A stretch of DNA of 64,000 nucleotides from contig JAYKYS010000019.1 of the NCBI GenBank assembly GCA_036924285.1, positions 372,001 through 436,000 of the forward strand. Direction: 5' to 3'. Of the stretch, positions 53,623-64,000 are shown piece by piece; position 1 is the first letter of the stretch, and every line of letters starts with the position of its first letter. This DNA comes from Asterella californica (lineage: Eukaryota > Streptophyta > Marchantiopsida > Marchantiales > Aytoniaceae). Under the pieces are notes generated by a model. That model worked only from the letters and a program-made list of their open reading frames with translations, did no database searches and was not told the origin of the DNA. Both the position numbers and the translations under genes were made by a program.

Positions 53623-56600
53623 ATGGCTGCCGCTGCGTCCTCTCCTTATCGATCTCCGCCACCTTCCTCTGACCCTTCCAATGCAGGAGCTTCATCTTCT
53701 TCTCCCGCCCCTGCTGTCTCTTCCAGAAGGAGCCAAGATATGGCTGCTGGACGTCGTCGGGTATACTCTCCTTTCTTCCTTCTCCACACGTACTTAGTTG
53801 ATTGATTGGGAACGATTTCATCTATTTTCACGATGTCCTTTGGATATCGAAGATGTCTCCTAGGCGCACCTTGGATCCGCATCGATGGAATTGCCAAGTT
53901 CGTTTCTGCTTGGATCTATCCTGTTCCACGAAGACGTGAGAAGAGTGAAGCTGGAGAGTAATGCACATTACTGCACGGCCATAGTTCTGCGTCATTTCAA
54001 GTGGCAGCGATAACGGAAATTGGTCTGGGGATCGGATCTTAGCATACTTCATGTCCGATCGTAAATTTTGTGGATAAAATCTATATATCCCTTCGCCCAT
54101 TAGCTCGCCTTATCGTTCTCCTTTGCCGCTACCTTACCTCCTGTACTTGTCGCACACCCATCCTAGCTCAGGGACTGCTACAATTTGAAGGAGTGGTCCT
54201 CAGATAGGTCTTTGTACTTGCTCATGGCCGCAATTTGTGATCGATACTCCCCCCCATTCTCAGCTTTTATAGGGGCTTAGAATTTTTAGCCCTGGGTCAA
54301 ACCAGTTATTTCCTTGGACTAGGTCAAACCATTGTGCTATGGAAATTCAGGATTCAGTTGTTGGCGTTTCCTTACTTTTTGGAGAGTGTCTCCGCAACCG
54401 AATGGACAATCGAGAAAGGACGTCTGGTTGCGTGTGAACCTGTACCAATGTTTCGTAGTACGTATTGGGAATAACAATGTCATTTCGACTGGGTGCGGGA
54501 CAATGATGAGTGCAGTTTCAGTCTACATAGAATTTAGCAATTGCAGCTTCAGAGAAAATTGAATCAGAAGCATTTGGTAGAAAGCTTGCAGAGCTTGTCG
54601 ACACCGTGCAAGCGTAGATACCATTGTTTTTTAGTCGCCAAATGCAGAACACGGCATTCAACCGAACTTTCGTTTGCCTCAGCCAATGGATAGATTGATG
54701 GTGATGATGACCAATCATGGACTCTCGCTTCAGCGATTAGCCAGTTACTGTAATCACCATTGCTTATATTGCAGTTGTTGTCCAGAGCCGTCAAACCTCT
54801 TTGGTTCGTCATTATGTTGAAAAAGGAGTTTCCTGAAACGTTGGAAACCCTTGCGGGTTAGGAGCAGAATGAAGCATTGAGCCAGTTTACATCTTGGGTG
54901 ATGCTGGTTCAAATCTTTGAACTGTATAGAATCAGCCCATTTTTAGAAACATTGATTTACATGTTTTTGAGAGTTCATAGCCGTGTGGCTTTATCTGTCT
55001 AGATGTGAAAGCTTTACCTGCTACATAAATATTCTATTCTTCAAACTTGGCTATGATGCAGACTTTGGCTTCGGAGCCTTCTTCAAGGTTTCATGATACT
55101 AACTGTTCGTTTATACAATCTTCAGTGGGAGGAGTTCAAAAAAAAGAAGGCACAGTCATCGGCTGGACCACCCCCTAAGGAATCAACTTCAAATGAACAG
55201 CAGTCAGCAGCGGGTAGTACTTCAGGGAAACCAAGCACATCGGCGGCTGCTAATGGGCATGTCCAGAAAGACAGTCGTCAAGATGGTATTATTACCAGCT
55301 CCAGTAACGGCCCAACGATCGCAGAGAAGGACGTGGCCACAGACTCTAATAGGCAGCATTTAGAAAATATAGCTTCTTCAAATGCCGAAACTCGAGTTCG
55401 TGAGGCAGAACAGGATTTTGACTCAAAAGTGTTTTCAAGTGGTAGTAGTAGCAGTGGTGTTGATACAATTAGAGGAGCCTCGGTGCATACTACTGATGAC
55501 CCAAGTATTAGCTCATCAGGACCACCTTTTGGGAGAGCAGAAATAACTGGAGGCTTCCAGGCTTCCGTGCCAACTACTTCTGTCAACACAGACACATCCT
55601 ACGAAAACAGGTTTGGCACGACAACAGCTCCAGTGGTTGCTGGTGGTTCAATAGTTATTCCTGCAGCCGTAACTGCTACTTCAGCTGTCCCCTCGTATAT
55701 CGGAGCGCCCATCGCTGGACATGTTGGGCAGGGGAAGGGAGTACGTCTTTCTCCTTTCACTCCATTCCCTGCAAGTCAGGCAGTGCCAAGTAGTACACCC
55801 CAGAGGCAGGCAGGTGGAAATCTGGTTCATACAAATGACAGGCTCTTTTCAAGCAGAGGTCCACGTGAAGAAGCTCATCCTCCAAGCTCAATGGAGCCAG
55901 AGCAGGAGTTGGTTTCTTCTGCAGTGTCGGTGGGGTTCCCAGCATCTGTGCCGCCGAGTGAGTTGATGTGGCCTGACAGGCATTCTGGTGAGCCTGAACA
56001 TATTTTGAACTGGTAGTTTAGATACCTCAAACTAAGGATACTGCGGGAACTTTGCTCAAGGAAGGCTGTACACGATTTGTATATGAGAGGTTCCGATATT
56101 TCTTGGACGTATCGTGCTTACGTCGTCTCATTCGCACGTCTTTGTGTCACAGGCGGAACCACGTCAAACGCAGGAACAAGTGCTTTTTTCCCCAGTAATA
56201 ATAACCAGATTTGGAGAATGCCGGACTCGCAAATGGGAAAAGGCTCAGTCTCTTCAGCTGTTAATAGTCCTTTCAGAACAGTACCTCCTACTGGGACTTC
56301 AGAAAGTTTTGCTCCGGTGGATTCAAAAAATCCCATGTACCTTCCATTTCCTCCTCCCAGGTCTCATCACCCATGGAGTTCCAGTTTCTCTCATTCTAGT
56401 ACTTCAGAACCTTCTCTGCCAGCGAGTATGAGCAATGGTTCAGACTTTAGTTCCTCCTTGAGCCCATCAGCACAAACTTCGTCTTTTAGTGCAGCTGCTG
56501 CTGTCAGTGTCCCTCTGCGATCCGCTGAATCTTCTAATTCTCTTTTGTCTGGGACTAAGTCATCTGTGTCCACCCTCTACGAGAATGGTGTCGTCGAGCC

Positions 56601-59600
56601 TACAACCAGACCCTTTTCAAGATCATCCTCTTCTGTCTTACAACCTCCAACCCAAATGAAAAATTCAGGGGAACCTGTCGATCCGCCATGGCAAATGCCA
56701 CCGACCAAATCTGCAGTAGATGACTTTTCTATACTGGAGCAGGTACTTAACATGACTTCAGATACTTTTAAGCAGTTTATGTATTGCTTGAATCATGGAT
56801 ACGGTGTTATGGGAGATAGTTATGATCGGTCAGTTTCCAAGAACAATTTGATGACGAGCTTGTGTTATTTGACTGCAGCATATTGAGGATGTGACTCAAG
56901 AAAAATTCTCATTGCAACGGGGTCTTGATGCTGCCAGAGCACTAGCAGAAACGTTAGCACAGGAGCACTCTACTCTTACTGAAGATTACAACAAGCAGGT
57001 AACAGATCTGTATTGCTTCAAGTTCGCAACTGGATGGATCACCCCATTTAGCGTTGGGGAATTGGGGTTGGAGCGAGGGTCATGCTTTTCTGTTAGAAGC
57101 CAGTAACTCTTTACGGGTCAGCTGTTTGAATAGTGGTGGCTGGTGAAAGTTACATGCTTTTGATGCCTTTACTTTAAGATAAGTATTGCAGCTTGTGAAG
57201 AAATTATGACGAGGTGTGTGGAAGGAAGTTCGGTCGTCGAGCAAGCAGATGTTGAATCGACTCAAATGGTAATTTGGCAGGGAGCATTGGTCAACGAGCT
57301 CAAAGAGGAGACGGAAAGACTGAGTGAAGAGATTCGTGCACAAGCTGTATGTCTTCCCTCCCTTGTACCCCGTCTTCGTGCGCTTAGTACCGAGAATTTC
57401 GGTACTTAAAGAATAGATTGATACTCTGACCTCTTCACTCATAACTGTTATCTCCTGGACAGACACATATAGGCCTGTGTATCAAAGAGACGTTTGTTCT
57501 ATGGATAGATGTCAGGCATGTCGTATTGCTGGAAGCACCCATCGTATGAATAAGCCAACGACTGTAAGGTTCTGGGTGGCTGTAATTTGTAATGACGTGA
57601 ATCTATCTTGATTAGTACTTTGGCTGGACGTCACCTTAATTCAGGTGGTGGTAAAAAATCTGAGATCTGAAAAAGACAAAGCACTTCAAGAAAGTAAAGC
57701 AGCTGTTGGACGCGCACAAGCTCTTGCAGCCGAAGTCATCGCCCTTGAAGAAAGGGTATGGTCTCATCTTCGTTGTTTCCGTTCTAGTTGGAGAACGTGG
57801 AGAAGGTGCATTGGTTAGGCCAGTAAATCGTTCAGTTGTATTTTCCTGCGGTGAGGAGGGACGATACTTGGAACTGACATCATCGTGGATAGCTACATAC
57901 CGGTCCATCAGCTCCGCAGGCAGTGTTCGACCGGAAAACAGCCGGAGAACTAGTTCTCTATTTGCTGAACTTATCTAGTCCTGGACAGGTTCCTATGATG
58001 GGAATAAACCGTAGTCTACCTGTCAGAAAAGACTGGCTTAGGTATCTCCATCTGCAGTTGGGTTCACGAGGAGAATATCTAGTTTTGTTTTCAGAGCGTT
58101 GACATAATAATGTCTTCATTCTGTTTCGTCAACACATTCTGTTTTTCTTAGCGTATGTGGTTGTTCAAAGTTGATGTATAAATCTTGTGTATTCAGGTTC
58201 TTAAATCGCGATCTCAAGAATTGAGGCTGCAACGGGAGATGGAGTCGCTAGCCGCTGACACTGAGTCTCAAAAGTACTGTTAACAACCCTTTTGATTTGG
58301 TTTGTACGTTATATGAATAAGAGGAGACTGTGGTATGCTTACACATGTTCGAGGTCCAAATGATGTGTCCTGACGTGAGGCTGAGATTTGGGGATCACAT
58401 TTTCTTGTAGTTTTTACTTTGCCAACACTAGTTAAGTAGCATTCAGTTAATAATTTTGGAACAACCCTTGACCAGCGAACATTGCTCGTGTGCAACAAAG
58501 TTGAGGGTGGCTTGCACGCAACTTCTGTCCCTTCTTAAGTGATGAAACATTTACTATACTTGCAGACGACAGATTGCTTCTCTAGAGAAGGATCGGGCGA
58601 ACTTGCGATCCCTTGTTGAAGCCTTACAAGAAGGTAAAGTCTGCATTTGAGATATTATGTCTCCTGTGCGGAGTTGTCGATCGGTGTTCTACGTATGTAA
58701 ACAGTTGCTTCTGATTTTAAGCTGTCACCCTTACCTAAAAAAGCTTTGTATTTCCAGCATCATTACTATAACCTACATTCCCCTTGGTCCGACCTGGGTT
58801 ATACCCATTTCGCTAACTTCTCAGACCAAGTTAGCGCACATTCGCAGCACTCTTTGTTACTTACCTTCTAGTTCCATGGGTTCAAAACTATTTGGGGGTT
58901 ACCTAAGTATGCGGGGGAAGTTATTGTTTCTCCGGAAACTGCTTCACCCGCGTACCATGATATAACCTAGTTCAGATCAGAGCAGTCACTTAGCTTTCTG
59001 ATAGCGGAGAACATGATGCAAAGCTGCTTTCCAGTTCTTTTTATCGTCGAGACAGTAATGAAGACATTGTACTTTTGAGGTTTAAGTTTAGCAGTGCATA
59101 GCGTCTCTCGAATAAGCATAGTAATCAGTGTTTCTGCGATTGTAGTTGAGAGTGGACCTTACGGAGAAGCTGATACGTATGGATTCAACCAAAATTTCAG
59201 TCGTGAGGTGGGACTCCAAGTAAACCTCAGTTACGGAGCACTTATCTGTTTGAAAATTTTATTATGTTTTCTGTTGCCAGAGAAAACTCTTCTGCAAACA
59301 CGTCTACGAAAGGCGGTGAGTGTAGAGGACGTACGTCTTGCTGCGAACGATGCTGCGACGTCAGCAAGGAATAACAACAGGAAAATGGACGTTTCCACAT
59401 CCACTGAAGATTTGGGTATGTTTTGTACATTCAATAACTCATCCCTAGAAGTCACCAGTGAATAATACCGTTTCCGTTATCTCAAGTACACGACATTCAT
59501 GAGCCGTGAAACCGTCCGGTTCTTAGGTGTTCAAGATGGTCTCATTACCGTTCTGGCTGAGCACATGACCAAGATGCTGTGGATGAGTGTCTTGCCAGTG

Positions 59601-61181
59601 TGATTGAGAATGATATCCAGTATCCTGTGTTGGAGACCATTATTTACTTACTGTTTGCTCTCGGTGGCCGCTAGAACGTTTGTAACATGAAGTTTACAGA
59701 GGTTGTTTTAAATACCCGGTTGATGAAAGAAATGTGACCGTAGTCAGAGCTGGTAATCTACTTCGAGGATTGGATGTGTGGCACCGTAGCGTCCTAGTGC
59801 ATACTGATCAGTGGTAGCATTGGTCTCAGAACTTCAAATCTTCTTTAGTTGCTCCGTCTTGGCGAAAACTAATCATATCTTGGAATCTTCGGGATAAAAA
59901 CGTGCAGAGTTGGAAGCCTTTTTGACGGCAGGTACTGCAGTGTTACCTTCCTCGTCGCAGCTTCCCCTCGAGCTTCCCCTCGAGCAAGCTCAAATATCTG
60001 GATTTCCGTCTTTGGACCAACAACACGGGCAACCTGCTATCATGCTTTCAGTTCAGACAACACCAATTTTGCCTGCCACTCATTCGAGTCAACGCTCGGA
60101 GTCCTCCTCATCGCTTACTACAAGGGATTCTACCCAGCCTTCTACAGCGTCAGCGGGCACTCGACTGGGTGAACGTAGCCTTCACTTGGGGCCGGGGTCT
60201 TCAATCATCCCTCAAGATCATATGGCCATCGTCGAGAATATTGATACTCTCATTTCGGAGGTGATTCACACTGCCCTGTCCACTATTTATCGTCTATCGC
60301 TTAGAAGCAGATAACTTATTGAATTTATAGTTATTGGGGTTATGCAACGGTTTTTCTCTTTGACGTGTCGTTCGAACATGTGGAACTTCTACGTTAGCAG
60401 TCATTGTTTGGTGCAAGGTTGTCCTATGTCTGCCGAGTTTGTTATCTAATGTGGTTCTTTACCTTTCCATCCCATCCGAAACAGTTAGGTGAAGAGAAAG
60501 AGGCTCTTTTGAAAGCACTAAGAGCGGAGTCAGTGGGAGCCTCTGAGCTGAGGGTAAGACTATTTTACTTTACTAGATATGGTCGCCTTAGAGACGGCCA
60601 AGTCCTACTGTGATATGTTTGGGAGGCTTATGAAGCAATCTTTATGCTTGTTACTTGCAAGGCAGAATCACGACGCTTCTTGTTTGTGAGAACAGCTTAA
60701 TGTGATTTGTGGTTCTGCTTAAGTTTCTCCGCTGTAAACTGTTCTTGCTTGCGTCTCATACACGCCTGTGTTTGGATCTTGGTACAGGCCTTGAATGCCG
60801 AGTTGTCACATAAATTGGAAGTGCAGACGCAGCGTTTAGAGCTGGCAGTCGCGCAAAGCATGGCACATGGGTCTACCCCAACATTAGAAAATGCATTTCA
60901 AACGTCTCGCTTGGGACCTGTGTATGTCGATGAAGGAGATGAGGTACGCTTTAGATCTGTCGCACTAAAGGATGAAAGACGACTTGGTTTTTACTTTTTG
61001 ACTTACTTGAAAATCACGTTAAAGCTGCAAACAGCTTACGAGGTATTTGTGGGATGGAGTAGAACGAAAATCATCACTCGTCTTCTAACATGCGGTTTTG
61101 TTGGCGCAGGTGGTGGATAGAGTATTAGGATGGATTATGCAGCTATTTCCGAGTGGTTCATCACGGCGTAAGCGTCTGTGA
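53623..61181 (+). CDS. BLI: BLISTER-like coiled-coil protein (13 exons, 938 aa model)
   Basis: Exons by GT-AG rule and phase: 53623-53760, 55126-55987, 56153-56742, 56879-56998, 57281-57346, 57645-57755, 58197-58273, 58566-58633, 59281-59415, 59908-60260, 60485-60553, 60788-60943, 61110-61181; they sum to 939 codons with every phase consistent. Hallmarks: basic GRRRWEEFKKKKA at residues 43-55; a Ser/Thr/Pro-rich disordered stretch 60-520; a coiled coil from HIEDVTQEKFSLQRGLDAAR (531) through about 690; KMDVSTSTEDL near 715; ENIDTLISE...LSHKLEVQTQRLELAVAQ (about 830-890); and the family C-terminus DEGDEVVDRVLGWIMQLFP (911 on). Arabidopsis BLISTER interacts with CURLY LEAF (PRC2), affects Polycomb target expression and is linked to stress responses. 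The Ser-rich middle is longer than I remember for Arabidopsis. Confidence 0.9.
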
Positions 61182-62428
61182 GGAGAAAGAAATTATTTAC
61201 AACCTTACAAGGAATATCAAGCTTTTCTCAGAACTCTGACTCTGGTGAACTACATATGTTGACGTCCATTTGTTAGAGGTGTCAAACAGATATAGTAGCT
61301 CTTGCGGAGCCAGTTCATTCAGGTCACCTCGTGTAATATGTTAGATTAAATTTAGGTTCACCGCCCAAAATTCTTTGAAATGGAGTCACGCCCAAAAGTT
61401 GGCTGTCCTCCCTGCTCTCCTCTCAATCCAGAGCCGGGGACTTACCTGGTCACCCTCTCTCAAGTGCAACCATTTTGATTTCGTGATGAATAAATATCTG
61501 GTGTTCATGGTTTTCGTTCCCAGCTCTTCAACCTGCACGTGAGCACGTGTCCTTGTAAGGGATGCCTGCCGCGTGTGCGTCGAAAGGGGATGAAGTTCGC
61601 AGCCTCTTGGAACGTATTATCGATGATGTCTGTGACTGGGTGGTGGTTTGGCACACACTACACATTTTCGACGACTAACGAACCTGAGCGACAGTTAAGG
61701 TATCCTTGTCGGAAAGCGGGCGAATGTCCGTTAATTTAATCCTTAAGAAGAAGACGGGGCAGACTCATGGTGACGGTCTTTTCTAGTTCTTCGCAAGGCC
61801 GCAGCCGAGTTGATGCTCTGCAAATGTGTAAAAGCGCAGTTTAAAACTTGGAGCACCTTTGGCTGAACTTGAACAGGAAGGTGTCGGAATGAGTCCCGAT
61901 TCTCCTGGTAGAGAACAAAGGAACAACCAGCAAGGACTTGAATGAGCCTACGAAGTGGACCGTACAGTGGGACCGCCCCGGATCGAGGCGAGGGATTTAT
62001 GGGATACTTGGATACTGTGGAGTATTCCTGGAGCGCCATTGGAACGATACAGTTCGGAGTCTTCGAACCATACGCACACAGTTGCGGTTCAGCACCGGGT
62101 AGTGCAAAACGTTAGTACCGCAAGCCAGAGCAGTCGACTGTCTTCCACTAAGCCACTGTTCTTCTGCTACGCGGTTAGCCGAAACGGTCAGTAGACTATG
62201 GTCCTAAGGCATTGATGGTAGAACAATGGTAGGAACGAATTCGTACAAGAGGCAAGCTTACAGTACAGACACGTATGCGAGGTAGAGCAGAGTGATCATT
62301 TCTTTCTTTTTGCTATGCGTTAGCATTCCTTGCCTGTTGTGAAAACAGGCAAGGAAGTGGACTGTGGAGGAATCTTTTATCGTAATGGCAAGACGGTTAA
62401 ATGACGGACGGGGCGGACGGAGCGTAGC
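61182..62428. other. 3' flank of the BLISTER-like gene
   Basis: A possible poly(A) signal AATAAA lies at 61489-61494. Beyond it are short unsupported ORFs on both strands (61539-61739 plus, 62039-61743 minus) and no recognised gene. Confidence 0.5.
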
Positions 62429-63206
62429 TTCAAGCTACGCTCACATGGCCTTTTATCGGAGGAATTTTTGCGGAATGCGGACATCTACGGACAGTTCCGT
62501 AACCGAAAGTGTCCGGAGAACTGATCACCCGTCTCCGTAGAAATGATTTTATGTCCGTGGAGAAAACCGGAAAAATTCTGCATGAAGCTACACTCACATG
62601 GTCTTTTATCGGCGGAATTTTTGCGGAATGCGGACACCTACGGACAGTTCCGTAACCGAAAGTGTCCGGAGAACTGATCACCCGTCTCCATAGAAACGAT
62701 TTTATGTCCGTGAGGAAAACCGGAGAAATTCTGCGGAATAGGAAAACGTGGCAAAAACGTCGGTTCATCTCCCTGTATACAGAGTCGTCAACGCGTAATT
62801 GCATGTTGGCGGGTTATCTTTTGAATTTATGTACCTGTTACATTCGGTTCATAATCAAATATTAACCGACACAATCCGGTAACTTTAAAAACACAACGTT
62901 CTGCGGACATCCATCGTTTTTTTCCGTAGCTCTCCGGATTCCTGAGAACGTACCCCATGTGAGTGCAGCCTGAGACAACGTGGCAAAAACGCCGGTTCAT
63001 CTCCCTGTATACAGAGTCGTCAACGCGCAATTGTATGTTGGTGGGTCATCTTTTGAATTTATGTACCTGTTACACTCGGTTCATACTCAAATATTAACCG
63101 ACACAATCCAGTAACTCTAAAAACACAACGTTCTGCGGACATCCATCGTTTTTTTCCGTAGCTCTCCGGATTCCGGAGAACGTACACCATGTGAGTGCAG
63201 CCTGAA
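62429..63206. mobile_element. Non-autonomous TIR element with tandemly duplicated halves
   Basis: The left end TTCAAGCTACGCTCACATGG (62429-62448) is an inverted copy of the right end CCATGTGAGTGCAGCCTGAA (63187-63206), with three mismatches in 20. The left half is duplicated with a 153-bp period (second end at 62583-62601). The right half is duplicated with a 232-bp period (first right end at 62955-62973). No transposase; no clear TSD. Confidence 0.7.
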
Positions 63207-64000
63207 ACCCGGAAAGGAACCAACTTAAATCCGTATATCGTTAACGCAGGGCCACGCAATTCCATTGCAAGCGGAGTCATATATAGTATGCACTGCATCT
63301 TAAGTTGAGGAGGCAAAGATGTTTTGATCAGCCATAGTTCAATTGGATATGTCAACTGCCAGAAACGTATCCAGTTGATCACTAGGGATAGAGGGCATAG
63401 GTTTGTAGCAGTAATTCCTCTATAAGCAGAGCACATCAATAGAGTTCTTTTATACAGAGTACGGACTTCTTCTGGATTTCCTGTTAACAGTCTCTTCTCG
63501 GTGACAATTTAAACCTTTCCAACCATACATCCAGTTCTCTCCCTGCATGCTTTGACAGTCATTCCGCTTCCCTGCGAATTGCACTAAGGGTTTAGGGTTC
63601 AGCCTACATTTCTTTCTTCAACTGTGTCCTCAGCCTCGAGCCAGAGGGAGGTTTATCTTCGAGACAGAGTGCCTCTCTCTAGTCCTTGATTGGTTATTTT
63701 AATATCTACGACGCACATCCAAGACTACTAAATTGCAATATATTTAGAAACGAGTCACAAAATGTAACTTCTTGGTAGTGGAGGCAGTGAGGCTGTGACC
63801 ATTAGTGGAAACACGGTCAGGGTCCTGGACACGAGTCGGTCCAAATTAAGTCTCAAACCGGATCGCAGAGGTCGGAATCGTTTTTCAAACCGTTTCTTAA
63901 CGGTTTGGTTCTGAATTTTGTAACTGATTCAATTTGAATAGACGGTTCAATCTTTCAAATGAATTTGCTTTAAACATGCAAGAGTTTAAATGGTACGAAT
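63207..64000. other. Intergenic DNA, no gene recognised
   Basis: Only a short hairpin (CAAACCGTT, TCTT, AACGGTTTG, near 63886) stands out. The minus-strand ORF 63439-63059 overlaps the TIR element and is not credible. Confidence 0.5.

Noticed and set aside
55988..56152. In-frame stop after exon 2 of the BLISTER-like gene as evidence of a pseudogene
   Set aside because: The stop near 56014 lies in an intron with good GT and AG sites, and splicing restores the phase (GGC codon across the joint).
61539..62194. A small gene downstream of the BLISTER-like gene
   Set aside because: ORFs of 66-98 codons on both strands overlap, show no domain, and no splice-linked reading extends them.

Overview
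This is a nuclear window from a land plant, most likely a bryophyte such as a moss. The evidence is a spliced 13-exon gene for a BLISTER-like coiled-coil protein (a plant-specific family), plant-type Ty1/copia and Ty3/gypsy LTR retrotransposons (the copia elements use the initiator-tRNA-Met primer site), tRNA-derived SINEs and AT-rich intergenic DNA. There is no bacterial gene organisation. The species is inferred, not proved.

Positions 1-38850 are a nest of LTR retrotransposons that can be unpicked from junctions and target-site duplications (TSDs). The outermost layer is a plus-strand copia element (C), seen as a gag scrap at 4090-4161 that resumes at 34728-38850. A second, minus-strand copia element of the same family (A, 1-4089, running off the left edge) sits in C's gag. 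A minus-strand gypsy element (B, 4162-34727, 4-bp TSD CCGT) sits 72 bp further into the same gag. B itself carries two plus-strand copies of another gypsy family, D: D1 (9298-21210) inside B's coding region and D2 (25156-34423, TSD AAGT) inside B's LTR. D1 also holds a 2.0-kb solo LTR (10643-12664, TSD GCGT).

Family D is the remarkable part. Its first reading frame is Gag, CCHC zinc knuckles, aspartic protease and then a C5-cytosine DNA methyltransferase domain with motifs I, IV (Pro-Cys), VI (ENV), VIII and IX/X in canonical order. A UAG stop in the exact TMV-type leaky context (UAG CAG UCA) follows, and the same frame continues into reverse transcriptase, RNase H, integrase and a C-terminal PHD finger. 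D2 keeps the whole first ORF open and has one nonsense codon in pol. D1 has about seven stops, three of them CAG to TAG. Both copies have odd ends resembling an RNA (R-U5 ... U3-R) plus a repeated piece of U3. Cytosine methyltransferases inside retrotransposons have been reported from dinoflagellates and charophyte algae (de Mendoza et al. 2018). A land-plant gypsy element combining methyltransferase, leaky stop and PHD finger looks new to me, but I cannot search.

Positions 38851-52450 are AT-rich intergenic DNA with no convincing protein gene. They hold tRNA-derived SINE-like repeats, a recurring family of long hairpins, a duplicated 270-300 bp repeat, a 99-bp tandem array and a short TIR transposon. 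Positions 53623-61181 carry the BLISTER-like gene (938 codons by my splice model, every intron phase consistent). In Arabidopsis BLISTER binds the Polycomb subunit CURLY LEAF. Positions 61182-64000 hold its 3' flank and a tandemly duplicated TIR element at 62429-63206.
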